The notes: generated by a model from the sequence alone, not told the origin. A stretch of DNA of 12,129 nt from an uncultured Neisseria sp. (GCA_927911515.1 CAKMQH010000305.1:1-12129); one strand, 5' to 3'; counted from the first letter of the stretch, positions 1 through 7,416 are shown. Made by a program: numbers and translations.

Positions 1-42
1 ATTGCCGAGATAGTCGGGCAATTCGGGCTTGGCTGAAGTCAT
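1..42 (-). CDS. trmJ: 5' end of probable tRNA methyltransferase TrmJ (partial)
   Basis: Only the first 14 codons of a leftward gene are inside the window. They read MTSAKPELPDYLGN from an ATG at 42-40. The assignment rests on two things. The residues LGN lead into the place where TrmJ/YfhQ proteins begin their conserved IRIVL segment, and the gene is divergent from suhB, an arrangement known for trmJ and suhB in E. coli. TrmJ 2'-O-methylates position 32 of certain tRNAs. The evidence is short, so the start and reading frame are better supported than the name. Confidence 0.5.
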   Translation of the reverse strand, partial: MTSAKPELPDYLGN

Positions 43-71
43 GTTTTGTTTCGGTTTGTTCGGGAATCGGG

Positions 72-77
72 TATAAT
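72..77 (+). promoter_or_regulatory. Candidate -10 element for suhB
   Basis: A perfect TATAAT lies 148 bases upstream of the suhB start, between it and the divergent gene. No good -35 is visible at 16-18 bases; TTGTTT at 47-52 is 19 bases away. If used, transcription would start near base 84 and the leader would include the DUS hairpin at 93-136. Confidence 0.4.
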
Positions 78-92
78 GCGTCATCTTTTTGT

Positions 93-136
93 TTTCAGAC
101 GACCTTTCGCCTTTGGGCTTGAGGGGTCGTCTGAAA
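93..136. repeat. Inverted pair of DNA uptake sequences in the trmJ-suhB gap
   Basis: TTCAGACGACCT at 94-105 and GGGTCGTCTGAA at 124-135 face each other and can form a 12-bp stem with a 20-base loop. The first is a perfect complement of the 12-mer AGGTCGTCTGAA, the second differs at its first base. Such pairs act as uptake signals in natural transformation and often double as terminators. Here the pair is upstream of both flanking genes, so an uptake role or a leader hairpin is more likely than normal termination. Confidence 0.85.
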
Positions 137-224
137 TGTTCTTTAACAACGTCGGAAACGTACAAACGTTGCGTCCGGTGCAGATGCGCCGGACGGTATT
201 TTACCTGATTTAGAAAGAAAACCC

Positions 225-1010
225 ATGAATCCGTTTTTAAATACCGCTTTCAAAGCCGCCCGCAAAGCAGGGCAGATGATGATCCGCGCAAGCGGCAATC
301 TGGATGCCGTCAAAATCGACAGCAAGGCATTCAACGATTTTGTTTCCGACGTTGACCGCAATTCTGAAATGATTTTGGTGGATGCGCTTAAAGAAGCCTA
401 TCCGCATCACAAAATTACTTGTGAAGAAGGCGGCTCCCACGGCAAAGCCTCTGCGGAATACGAATGGATCATCGATCCGCTAGACGGCACGACCAACTTC
501 TTACACGGGCATCCCCAATACGCGATTTCTATGGCGCTGCTGAACAAAGGTGTGTTACAGGAAGCTTTGGTGTACGCGCCTGAGCGCAACGACGTTTACA
601 TGGCTTCTCGCGGTAAAGGCGCGTTGCTCAACGACCGCCGTATCCGCGTTTCTTCCCGTATTGAGTTGAACCGCTGCTTGATCGGTACCGGCTTTCCTGT
701 CGTCGATCAAAGCATGATGGACAAGTATCTGGCGATTTTGAAAGACTTTTTGGCAAAAACGGCTGGAGGTCGCAGAGAAGGCGCGGCTTCGTTGGATTTG
801 TGTGCCGTGGCGGCCGGTCGTTTGGACGGTTTCTTCGAGTTCAACCTCAAGCCTTGGGATGTTGCCGCGGGCGCGCTGATTGTGCAGGAAGCGGGCGGTA
901 TCGTTACTGATATGTCCGGTAATGAAGGCTGGTTGGAAAGCGGCGATATTGTGGCAGCCAATCCGAAAGTGCTGGCGCAGATGCTGCAAATTATTGCTGG
1001 ACATCTGTAA
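225..1010 (+). CDS. suhB: Inositol-monophosphatase family protein SuhB
   Basis: The 261-residue product is the usual length for SuhB/IMPase proteins. These hydrolyse inositol-1-phosphate and related sugar phosphates with Mg2+; E. coli SuhB also takes part in Nus-factor complexes during rRNA transcription. The metal-site motifs are visible: EEGG at residues 67-70, IDPLDGTTNF at 83-92 (Asp84 and Asp87 as ligands), and WDVAAG at 211-216 with Asp212. The segment GGRREGAASLDLCAVAAGRL (181-200) is also typical. The ribosome binding site is weak (AGAAAG, about 9 bases before ATG). The gene stands alone, divergent from a probable trmJ and followed by its own terminator. The sequence shows no damage. 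Whether phosphatase activity or the RNA-related role matters here cannot be read from the sequence. Confidence 0.93.
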   Translation: MNPFLNTAFKAARKAGQMMIRASGNLDAVKIDSKAFNDFVSDVDRNSEMILVDALKEAYPHHKITCEEGGSHGKASAEYEWIIDPLDGTTNFLHGHPQYAISMALLNKGVLQEALVYAPERNDVYMASRGKGALLNDRRIRVSSRIELNRCLIGTGFPVVDQSMMDKYLAILKDFLAKTAGGRREGAASLDLCAVAAGRLDGFFEFNLKPWDVAAGALIVQEAGGIVTDMSGNEGWLESGDIVAANPKVLAQMLQIIAGHL

Positions 1011-1014
1011 AACA

Positions 1015-1040
1015 GGAGGTCGTTTTCAGACGACCTTTTG
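1015..1040 (+). terminator. Rho-independent terminator of suhB, containing a DUS
   Basis: AGGTCGT at 1017-1023 pairs with ACGACCT at 1030-1036 around a 6-base loop, followed by TTTT. The right arm is part of a perfect DUS complement at 1025-1036; the left arm is a shortened copy of it. The hairpin begins within 5 bases of the suhB stop. Confidence 0.8.
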
Positions 1041-1235
1041 TCCGTTTTAATACGGTGTCGTGATTTAGCAATATTAGGAATATCATCCATGTTACTTTCA
1101 GAAGCATATAACTACCTTTTGTCGCAATCTGAAAACAGAGATTCCGATTAATGATAATATGCTCAAAGAATTGATTTGCAAAAGGCCGCGCCTCTGCCAA
1201 TCAGATAAATGACGAACCGTATTGCTGTGAATAAT
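1041..1235 (+). other. Leader region of the type I secretion operon, with two mini-ORFs
   Basis: This gap holds no recognised gene. Two short reading frames are present: 1089-1151 (20 codons from ATG, ending QSENRDSD) and 1159-1212 (17 codons, ending LCQSDK). The TGA of the second overlaps an in-frame upstream ATG of the TolC gene at 1209 as ATGA. Neither mini-ORF has a convincing ribosome binding site. No clear sigma-70 promoter was found. Confidence 0.3.
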
Positions 1236-2509
1236 ATGAAGAAAAAAACATTTTTGAATCGTCCTGAGCCATCCATCCTTCGCGCTGGCAAGCTTGCTGC
1301 CGCAGTTTGTGCGGCGGTGTGTGCGACAACAGTGCAGGCATATCCTTTGAAGGCTATTTTGCGGGATGCCATGGTGTCCGACCCGATTGTGAAGGAAGCG
1401 AAAGCGACTGAAGATTCGGCAAAAAGCACAACAAAGGCAACCCGTGCTCGGCATTATCCTGTGTTGACGCTGACGGGTACCAAAGTTTTGGCGCAGAAAA
1501 ACAAATATTCCAGCAGCGATATGAGTGACGGTGTCGGCATACGCGGAACTGTGAATGTTTATTCGTGGGGCGCCATCAATGCGGCGGTACGGCGCGATAA
1601 AAACAGAGAGCAATACTATCATCAGCGCTATTTTGAAAATCAGGAACGCTTGGGTAGCGACATCGGCAAGCTTTATCTGACTGCATTGCGCGCAAAAGAA
1701 ATCCTGCGCATCAACCGTCAAAGTCTGGTTCGGCACAATAATCTTCTGAAAGATTTGAACATCATCGTGAAATACGACAGCGGTCGCCGCTCCGAACTCA
1801 TCGAAGCGCGTGCGCGCCAGTTGCAGGTCGAATCATCAATCGCGCAACAACAACGCACGATGGAATTGGCGTTGAGCCGCTTGTCCCGCTACACCGGACG
1901 GCAGTTGACGGCAGAAGATTTGGAAGATCCGTTTGCCAACGACAGCGCAGAATCATTGGTTCGCCGTTTCAAAACCGTCGATAACAACACTAATCCTTCC
2001 TATCGGGCGCAGGTAGCAGAACGCGACAGTGTGAAGGCAGATTTGGACGTTTCCAAAGCAGAACGCCTGCCCGCTGTGAATCTGGAAGGTAATGCGAACC
2101 GTGACAACAGACAGCTTTATCTGAATGTGGCATGGAATGTCTTGGACGTTGCCGCGCGCCATAATGTGCAGAAAAATGCCGATGCCCTGATTGCCGCCGA
2201 ATCGAAATCCGAGCAGATTATGCGCGACATTACCGAGAAAACCCAAACCGCTGAAATCGACATGCGCGAGAGCGAACGTCGTGCCGATATTGCCGCGCAA
2301 CATATTGCCGCTCAAAAAGATGTGGTTAAAACTTACGAGCTGCAATTCAAATCGCACGCCGCACGCTGACCGACGTTTTGGGCGCATACAACGAATTGTC
2401 CAGCATCGAGCAGGAAAATATTTCGGCGCGCAACGATTTCCGCGATGCCGCGTTGGATTATTTGGCTGCGCAGGCACAAATGGCAAATTGGGCAGGCTTG
2501 AAGCAATAA
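1236..2509 (+). pseudogene. TolC-family outer membrane channel of a type I secretion system, frameshifted
   Basis: The reading frame codes for a TolC/LapE/AggA-type outer membrane efflux protein, the outer channel of a type I exporter. From the ATG at 1236 there is a signal peptide (MKKKTF start, hydrophobic LAAAVCAAVCATT, probable cleavage after VQA), then long helical repeats typical of the family. An in-frame ATG at 1209 is possible but gives a longer basic region. The frame stops at 2367-2369 after YELQFKSHAAR. The next frame continues without a gap as RTLTDVLGAYNELSSIEQ and so on to a TAA at 2507-2509. Related proteins read QFKLGRRTL at this point, so one base is missing next to AAA at 2349-2351. 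Restoring it gives about 424 residues, the normal family length. As written, the protein loses about 50 C-terminal residues of the helical barrel and is probably non-functional, unless this is a sequencing error. It is the first gene of the operon. Confidence 0.88.
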
Positions 2510-2548
2510 CATAAAATCTTAACATCATTACTCATTACGCGAATTATC

Positions 2549-4789
2549 ATGAAAGCAATCATTGAACATATTGTGTTGGTTACCCGTCTCTTAGGGGCGC
2601 CTGTGTCAGAAGCCGCGCTGACGGCAGAGGTGGTGCGGGATAAAAAACTCAATGTCAACTATCATTCTCTCGTCGAAGTCTTACGCAGCCACGGCTTTGA
2701 AAACACATTGTCCAAGCGCAATCTGGAAGACATTCCTTCGCTTGCCGTTCCTGTCATGATCATTCTTCACAACGAAGAAGCTGCCGTCATTACCAATATC
2801 GAAGGCTCGGGTCGGAACAGAAAATATCATATCCGTCAGGTAGATGGTTTAGAGCAGCAGCTTGATCATGACCAGCTTTCCGGTCTGTATCTGGGTTACT
2901 GTTGGTTTATCAAGCCAAAAATGGCGGCGGACACGCGTTCCGAACTGCCCGAATACCACCTCCCAAAAGCATGGTTTTGGAAAGTTATTTGGCGTTTCCG
3001 CAGCTATTACTATCAAGTGATTTTGGCGACTGTCATCATCAACTTCCTCGCCTTGGTCAGCTCGTTGTATGTCATGAACGTGTACGACCGCGTCATTCCC
3101 AACCAAGCCTATGAAACCCTGTGGGTTTTGAGTATTGGTGTTGTCCTCGCCATTTTGTTCGAATTTGCCGCCAAGATGATACGCGGTCATTTGACCGACA
3201 TCGCCGGTAAAAAAGCCGACCTGATTATTAGCTCCGCTTTGTTCCGCCGCGTGATGGCATTGCGTCTCGCCGACCGACCCGCTTCGTCCGGCTCATACGC
3301 CAACAACCTGCGCGAATTTGAATCCGTACGCGAATTCATGACCAGCGCGAGCCTGTTGACTTTGGTAGACTTGCCGTTCCTGTTGCTGTTTATCTTTGTT
3401 ATTTCGATAGTTGGCGGAAAATTGGCTTTGGTTCCTTTGGCGATTATACCGATTGTCGTTATTGTCGGATTCATCGTCCAACGACCCTTGTCGCGCCACA
3501 TTAACGAATCCATGAAAGAAAGCTCGCAACGTTCAGGCCTTGCCGTAGAAGCCATCGAAGGCATCGAAACCCTGAAAACCAACAACGCGACTTCATGGGC
3601 GCAACAACGCTGGGACGAATTCACCGCCAAAACATCCGCTTCATCCATCAAAGTTAAAGATACCAGTAACTTCATGGTCAACTTTGCCGTTGCCATGCAG
3701 CAACTCAATACCGTCTTTTTGGTTGTTGTCGGAACCTATCTGATTCATGCCGACAACCACGCGGAACGGATTACCATGGGTGCGTTGATTGCCTCTGTCA
3801 TCCTGTCCGGTCGTGCGTTGGCGCCGTTGGCTCAAGTTGCCGGTCTTGCTACCCGCTTCCAACAAGCGAAGTTAGCATTAAAAGGCGTGAACGATATTGT
3901 TTCCCGCCCGATCGAGCGCAGCCCTGAGCGCAAATACATTACTTTGGACAACGTTCAAGGCAATATCGCCTTTGAAAACGTAACGTTCAAATACAAAAAC
4001 GAAAGTAATAACGCAGTTGACGAGTTGCGCATCAACATCCGACCCGGTGAAAAAGTCGGTATTCTCGGACGCATCGGCAGCGGTAAAAGTACCATGCTGA
4101 AGCTGGCGAGCGGTCTGTACGACACCGAAAAAGGCAATGTAACCCTCGACGGTGTGGATATGCGTCAACTTGATCCGAACTTCCTGCGCAACCAAGTCCT
4201 CCTGTTTAGCCAATCCCCACGCCTTTTCTTGGGTACATTGCGCGAAAACATGGACTTGGCGCGTGCCGACAGCTATTCGACCGACCAAGATCTGCTGACC
4301 GCACTCAAACGCTTCGGTCTGGACCAAATCATCCGCAACCACCCGAGGGGCTTGGATATGCCTTTGGGTGAAGACGGCTTGGGTCTGTCCGGCGGTCAAA
4401 AACAAATCATCGCCCTTGCACGCATGACGCTGCGCGACCCTAAAGTTGTCCTTTTGGACGAACCGACAACCAGTCTCGACCAAGGTACCGAACGAATGGC
4501 ACTGAACGCTATTGCCCAATGGGGGCGCAACCGCACCATGCTTTTAGTAACTCACCGTCCGCAAGTGCTGCAAATCGTTAACCGCATTATCGTGATGGAA
4601 AACGGCAAAGTCGTTATGGACGGTCCGCGCGATTTAGTGTTGCAAAAACTGATGCAAAACGAGCAAAACAAAGTCAAAGCAGCACAACAAGCGCAGGAAA
4701 CCAACGCCCCAACGAAGCGGCGCAAGCATGACATAAAGGGAAAAGGTCGTCTGAAAACACGTAGAAAGCGTTTCAGACGACCTCTTTGA
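2549..4789 (+). CDS. Type I secretion ABC transporter, LssB/LapB type, with altered C terminus
   Basis: This is the inner-membrane permease-ATPase that powers one-step export of large adhesins or RTX-type proteins. Residues 1 to about 125 form a C39-peptidase-like domain without the catalytic cysteine motif, as expected for exporters that bind but do not cleave a leader. Membrane segments lie at about 155-178, 190-210, 265-310, 374-399 and 408-432. The ATPase domain has Walker A GRIGSGKST (507-515), Gln555, signature LSGGQ (613-617), Walker B VVLLDE (633-638), D-loop SLD (642-644) and His669. The last 25 residues (TKRRKHDIK and the arginine-rich tail ending RFRRPL) are translated from the DUS hairpin at 4744-4783. 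One extra base in the C run at 4707-4710 would give PNEAAQA and a TGA at 4729-4731, a more natural end. The catalytic part is unaffected. It lies 39 bases after the TolC gene; no strong ribosome binding site is seen. Confidence 0.93.
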   Translation: MKAIIEHIVLVTRLLGAPVSEAALTAEVVRDKKLNVNYHSLVEVLRSHGFENTLSKRNLEDIPSLAVPVMIILHNEEAAVITNIEGSGRNRKYHIRQVDGLEQQLDHDQLSGLYLGYCWFIKPKMAADTRSELPEYHLPKAWFWKVIWRFRSYYYQVILATVIINFLALVSSLYVMNVYDRVIPNQAYETLWVLSIGVVLAILFEFAAKMIRGHLTDIAGKKADLIISSALFRRVMALRLADRPASSGSYANNLREFESVREFMTSASLLTLVDLPFLLLFIFVISIVGGKLALVPLAIIPIVVIVGFIVQRPLSRHINESMKESSQRSGLAVEAIEGIETLKTNNATSWAQQRWDEFTAKTSASSIKVKDTSNFMVNFAVAMQQLNTVFLVVVGTYLIHADNHAERITMGALIASVILSGRALAPLAQVAGLATRFQQAKLALKGVNDIVSRPIERSPERKYITLDNVQGNIAFENVTFKYKNESNNAVDELRINIRPGEKVGILGRIGSGKSTMLKLASGLYDTEKGNVTLDGVDMRQLDPNFLRNQVLLFSQSPRLFLGTLRENMDLARADSYSTDQDLLTALKRFGLDQIIRNHPRGLDMPLGEDGLGLSGGQKQIIALARMTLRDPKVVLLDEPTTSLDQGTERMALNAIAQWGRNRTMLLVTHRPQVLQIVNRIIVMENGKVVMDGPRDLVLQKLMQNEQNKVKAAQQAQETNAPTKRRKHDIKGKGRLKTRRKRFRRPL
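4744..4783. repeat. Inverted DUS pair between exporter and adaptor genes
   Basis: AGGTCGTCTGAA (4744-4755) and TTCAGACGACCT (4772-4783), both perfect, form a 13-bp stem with a 14-base loop. There is no T-run of note after it. It lies inside the exporter frame as written, but would be intergenic if the probable frameshift at 4707-4711 were repaired. Located inside an operon, it might weakly reduce read-through into the adaptor gene. Confidence 0.88.
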
Positions 4790-4821
4790 AAACAACAAAC
4801 AGATACCGAAGATTTATCATT

Positions 4822-6048
4822 ATGAGCGAAAACAACGTTAAATCCAAAGACCTGCATCTCATTAACGACTTGAATGCAGCCCTACAAAAAGAAAAACACA
4901 GCGGCCAATTTTGGGTCATCATCCTATTTTTCCTATTGCTCGTCGTCTTTGTCGTATGGGCATACAACAGCACCGTCGAAGAAGTAACCCGCGGCAACGG
5001 CAACGTCATCCCTAGCAGTCGCGAACAAGTCATCCAAAGTTTGGATCCTGGCGTGATTACCCAAATGATGGTTAAAGAAGGCGATTTGGTTGAAAAAGAC
5101 CAAATTCTGCTGAAGCTCGACGACACCCGCAGCCTTGCCGTTTTACGCGAGAGCGAAGCCAAAGTCCAAAACCTCGAAGCCACTATCGCCCGCCTGAAAG
5201 CCGAAGCCTACGGCGGCAAACTTACTTTTCCTAAAAACGTCAGCCCTGAACTTCGCCGCCGCGAAACCGCCGCATATAATGCCCGCCGCCAAGCCATGAC
5301 CGATGCCGTACAAAGTCTGGTGCAAAGCAAAGCCGCACTCGACCGCGAAATCGCTATTACTGCGCCCATGGTGGCACAAGGCGTCATGTCCGAAGTTGAG
5401 CTCCTCAAAATGCGCCGCGAATCCAGCGATTTGACCCTGCAAATTGCCGAACGCCGCAACCGCTACAGAGCAGATGCCAACAACGAACTCGTCCAATCCG
5501 AGTCCGAGCTGGCGCAATCCAAAGAAAACATGGCAATGCGCGCCGACCCGGTTGACCGCTCCCAAATCCGCGCGCCCATGCGCGGCATCGTCAAAAATAT
5601 CAAAATCAATACCATTGGCGGCGTAGTCAACCCAGGCGAAGAAATCATGCAAATTGTCCCCGTTGACGACAAGCTCCTCGTCGAAGCCTATATCCGTCCG
5701 CAAGACATCGCCTTTATCCGCGCAGGACAGCCCGCTTTGGTCAAAGTCAGCGCATATGATTACTCCATCTATGGCGGTCTGGACGGCAAAGTTACCCTTG
5801 TCGGCGCCGATACCGTCAGCAACTCCATGCAAAGCCGCGCCAACGACTTGAAACTCGACCCCAACCAAGTTTACTACCGAGTCATCGTCCAAACTGAGAA
5901 CAACACTCTGAAAGACAAAAACGGTAAAGACATGCCGATCATCCCTGGTATGGTTGCTACGGTGGATATTAAAACTGGTGAAAAAACCATCTTCCAATAC
6001 CTGATCAAACCGATTACCCGTATGAAACAGGCATTGAGCGAGCGTTAA
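4822..6048 (+). CDS. HlyD-family periplasmic adaptor of the type I secretion system
   Basis: The 408-residue product is a membrane fusion protein that links the inner-membrane exporter to the outer-membrane channel. It has a short cytoplasmic N terminus, one membrane segment (WVIILFFLLLVVFVVWAY, 31-48), two half-lipoyl/barrel-sandwich pieces (about 66-102 and 244-282) flanking coiled-coil helices (about 103-240), and the conserved C-terminal pattern IPGMVATVDIKTGEK (374-388) and YLIKPI (393-398). The ATG at 4822 (MSENNVKSKD) is preferred because upstream codons from 4786 run from the DUS hairpin and lack family resemblance. The frame is intact. With the preceding two genes it matches the lapE-lapB-lapC order, where the exported protein is a large surface adhesin. 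The substrate here is unknown and not in the window. A terminator follows 31 bases after the stop. Confidence 0.94.
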   Translation: MSENNVKSKDLHLINDLNAALQKEKHSGQFWVIILFFLLLVVFVVWAYNSTVEEVTRGNGNVIPSSREQVIQSLDPGVITQMMVKEGDLVEKDQILLKLDDTRSLAVLRESEAKVQNLEATIARLKAEAYGGKLTFPKNVSPELRRRETAAYNARRQAMTDAVQSLVQSKAALDREIAITAPMVAQGVMSEVELLKMRRESSDLTLQIAERRNRYRADANNELVQSESELAQSKENMAMRADPVDRSQIRAPMRGIVKNIKINTIGGVVNPGEEIMQIVPVDDKLLVEAYIRPQDIAFIRAGQPALVKVSAYDYSIYGGLDGKVTLVGADTVSNSMQSRANDLKLDPNQVYYRVIVQTENNTLKDKNGKDMPIIPGMVATVDIKTGEKTIFQYLIKPITRMKQALSER

Positions 6049-6079
6049 TTTTTCTCTAATAAAACTTGCTTAACCGTAC

Positions 6080-6115
6080 AAAAGGTCTCTGAAAATGTAT
6101 TTCAGACGACCTTTT
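6080..6115 (+). terminator. Operon terminator built from a DUS pair with one defective arm
   Basis: AAAAGGTC-TCTGAAA at 6080-6094 faces TTTCAGACGACCTTTT at 6100-6115. The right arm includes a perfect DUS complement (6101-6112). The left arm is one G short of AGGTCGTCTGAA, leaving a one-base bulge. The stem ends in TTTT, so it should still terminate transcription after the adaptor gene. Confidence 0.8.
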
Positions 6116-6144
6116 GGCTTGATTGGATTGGACTCAATCTATGA

Positions 6145-6639
6145 TTATAATTTCAATACTATTTCTCTTTTTTGTTTGTTAAAGAATAAATTTAGAGATA
6201 TTCCAGTTTTATCAAGACATCCAATGGTACTTTTTCTTACCCCAAAATTACTTAAATCTCTACGATTTAATTTGTAAAACTTATCACTAAAGTATCCACA
6301 GGCTTTTGATGAATTTTCATAAGCAGCAATGTTCATTAAGAACTCTCCTAGGCGCTTATCTAATTTTAAATAAATATTTTGTCTTTTTAATAGCTGTTCA
6401 GCTAGGTAGTATTTGCTATTAATTCCGCCTTTTTTAATCTGTGTGCAGTAAATTATTATGCAAAAATTAAAAATGTCTTGTTTTGAAATAGAACTAATCT
6501 GATTATTTCCAAAAACATAGTAGTCCATAAGTGTAGTTGCCATTGATTCAGCTTGATAAATACCTAAAGATGTCATGAATTCAATTTTTTCTATTAATTC
6601 TGACTTGTTTTTTATGCCTAAAATATTTTGATTTTCCAT
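6145..6639 (-). CDS. Hypothetical protein, 164 aa, AT-rich accessory gene
   Basis: I do not recognise this protein. It runs from an ATG at 6639-6637 (MENQNILGIKNKSEL) to TAA at 6147-6145. It appears soluble and largely helical with many Lys, Ile, Asn and Tyr codons. There is no signal peptide and no clear membrane segment; FCIIIYC at 59-65 is a short hydrophobic stretch. Its base composition is far more AT-rich than the secretion operon before it, which suggests recent acquisition. No good ribosome binding site is visible before the ATG. It lies tail-to-tail with the adaptor gene. The size and setting are like those of orphan immunity genes in polymorphic-toxin islands, but no motif supports this directly. 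Confidence 0.65.
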   Translation of the reverse strand: MENQNILGIKNKSELIEKIEFMTSLGIYQAESMATTLMDYYVFGNNQISSISKQDIFNFCIIIYCTQIKKGGINSKYYLAEQLLKRQNIYLKLDKRLGEFLMNIAAYENSSKACGYFSDKFYKLNRRDLSNFGVRKSTIGCLDKTGISLNLFFNKQKREIVLKL

Positions 6640-6729
6640 AAGTTTATGCTGGTTCTGTAGACGGGAACGAGATGTACGGAATGAAGCTCAAGCCGTAGTG
6701 TAAAGGCAAATTTCTTGTATGTACTAAAA
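6640..6729. other. Short spacer with a less AT-rich fragment
   Basis: Bases about 6650-6700 are visibly richer in G and C than both flanking orphan genes. Both strands can be read as a short peptide tail ending in a stop: SVDGNEMYGMKLKP on the plus strand and GLSFIPYISFPSTEPA on the minus strand. It may be the remnant of a former gene end. No function is assigned. Confidence 0.25.
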
Positions 6730-7005
6730 TCATATAAATGTATCAGAACATTTATGTAATTTATATTTTTCCCAATGAAAATTACTAATATCTTCTTCTG
6801 AAGCGTTCACTATCTTTGACTTGATAGAATATTCCATAAATTTTTTTCTTTGTTGAGTCAAATCAGCCTCATTTTCCCAGCAACTCATGCATTCATTGCA
6901 GCAGAAAAATAACTTATTAGAGTTAATATCTTTTTTTATGATTAATCTACCCTGTCCATCGCATATAGGGCATTCTCTAAACCAAAAATAATCAGTATTT
7001 ATCAT
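6730..7005 (-). CDS. Small zinc-ribbon-like hypothetical protein, 91 aa
   Basis: The product has paired cysteine motifs, CPIC at residues 12-15 and CCNEC at 35-39 with a further Cys42, spaced like a zinc ribbon. The N-terminal half (WFRECPICDGQGRL, then KLFFCCNEC) looks like a metal-stabilised fold; the C-terminal half is charged and helical. A good ribosome binding site, AGGA at 7017-7014, lies 8 bases before the ATG at 7005-7003. No signal peptide or membrane segment is seen. The gene is AT-rich and is followed on the same strand by the 164-aa orphan after 90 bases, so the two may be co-transcribed. Small proteins with this look occur next to secreted toxins in accessory islands, but I cannot name the family. 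Confidence 0.7.
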   Translation of the reverse strand: MINTDYFWFRECPICDGQGRLIIKKDINSNKLFFCCNECMSCWENEADLTQQRKKFMEYSIKSKIVNASEEDISNFHWEKYKLHKCSDTFI

Positions 7006-7020
7006 GATTAGTATCCTGTA

Positions 7021-7266
7021 ATGATCTTATTAACGGTCTTAATGTTTGGTTGGGCTTCAGCCGCATACTGGTCTTTTCCTTTTATGGAAAGTTGCACTTC
7101 CAATCCGAATTTGGGGTCGTCTGAAAACCGATTTTCAGACGACCTCTACCAAATCGCTTCTCCCGATGATGGCGCACGGTTGCTGTTGAAGGAACTGGTA
7201 AAAATGGTGGGAGTTGTTCAAGAAGTTACCAGCAAGACTGCTTCAAAAAGAAATCAACTGAGGTAG
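7021..7266 (+). pseudogene. Decayed small ORF containing a DUS pair (copy A)
   Basis: An 81-codon frame from ATG begins with a hydrophobic stretch (LLTVLMFGWASAAYWSFPF) and contains SSENRFSDD encoded by the DUS hairpin at 7114-7145, then YQIASPDDGARLLLKELV. A related but frameshifted segment lies at about 7850-8002 (copy B), so this looks like a family member, not random sequence. After about residue 65 the frame is probably meaningless, because a different frame (7170-7382) overlaps it. No strong ribosome binding site is seen, although the start lies close to that of the divergent 91-aa gene. It may be a remnant of a small exported protein; function unknown. Confidence 0.35.
7114..7145. repeat. 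Tight inverted DUS pair inside copy A
   Basis: GGTCGTCTGAAAA (7115-7127) and TTTTCAGACGACC (7132-7144) form a perfect 13-bp stem with a 4-base loop. The right member (7134-7145) is a perfect DUS complement; the left (7114-7125) has G for A at its first base. No T-run follows. This is the most compact DUS hairpin in the window. Confidence 0.88.
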
Positions 7267-7382
7267 AATCAAAGGCGGATATCAAATCATCTAGGAAGGA
7301 TGATTTCGGAGCTAAACGGCAGGGATTAATTTCTGGGAAACAGGTAGCAAGATTGCGCAGAGTTATTGGTAAGTGTTCCTAA
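7170..7382 (+). pseudogene. Start-less open frame, possible C-terminal tail of a lost gene
   Basis: This frame is open for 70 codons between a TGA at 7167-7169 and a TAA at 7380-7382, and it has no usable ATG or GTG. It reads GGSCSRSYQQDCFKKKSTEV, continues with basic residues such as KSSRKDDFGAKRQG, and ends RLRRVIGKCS. A basic, Lys/Arg-rich tail that ends 34 bases before a small gene with its own ribosome binding site is the usual arrangement of a toxin C terminus followed by its immunity gene. No toxin family was recognised. It could also be an accidental open frame. Confidence 0.3.
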
Positions 7383-7416
7383 TTTTATTAATGTAAATAT
7401 ATTGGAAAGGGTTAAT

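Noticed and set aside
2349..2369. Programmed ribosomal frameshift in the TolC gene
   Set aside because: No slippery heptamer or downstream stimulatory structure is seen at the shift point, and the family does not use one.
3878..4519. 213-codon minus-strand frame
   Set aside because: Antisense to the ATPase domain of the exporter with all its motifs intact.
5143..5997. Long open frame (284 codons) on the minus strand
   Set aside because: It is antisense to the intact HlyD adaptor; composition is low-complexity Phe/Gly/Asp/Val, a mirror of the sense codon use.
6095..6277. 60-codon plus-strand frame after the HlyD gene
   Set aside because: It starts in the terminator loop, runs through the DUS arm (YFRRPFG) and overlaps the 3' end of the 164-aa gene.
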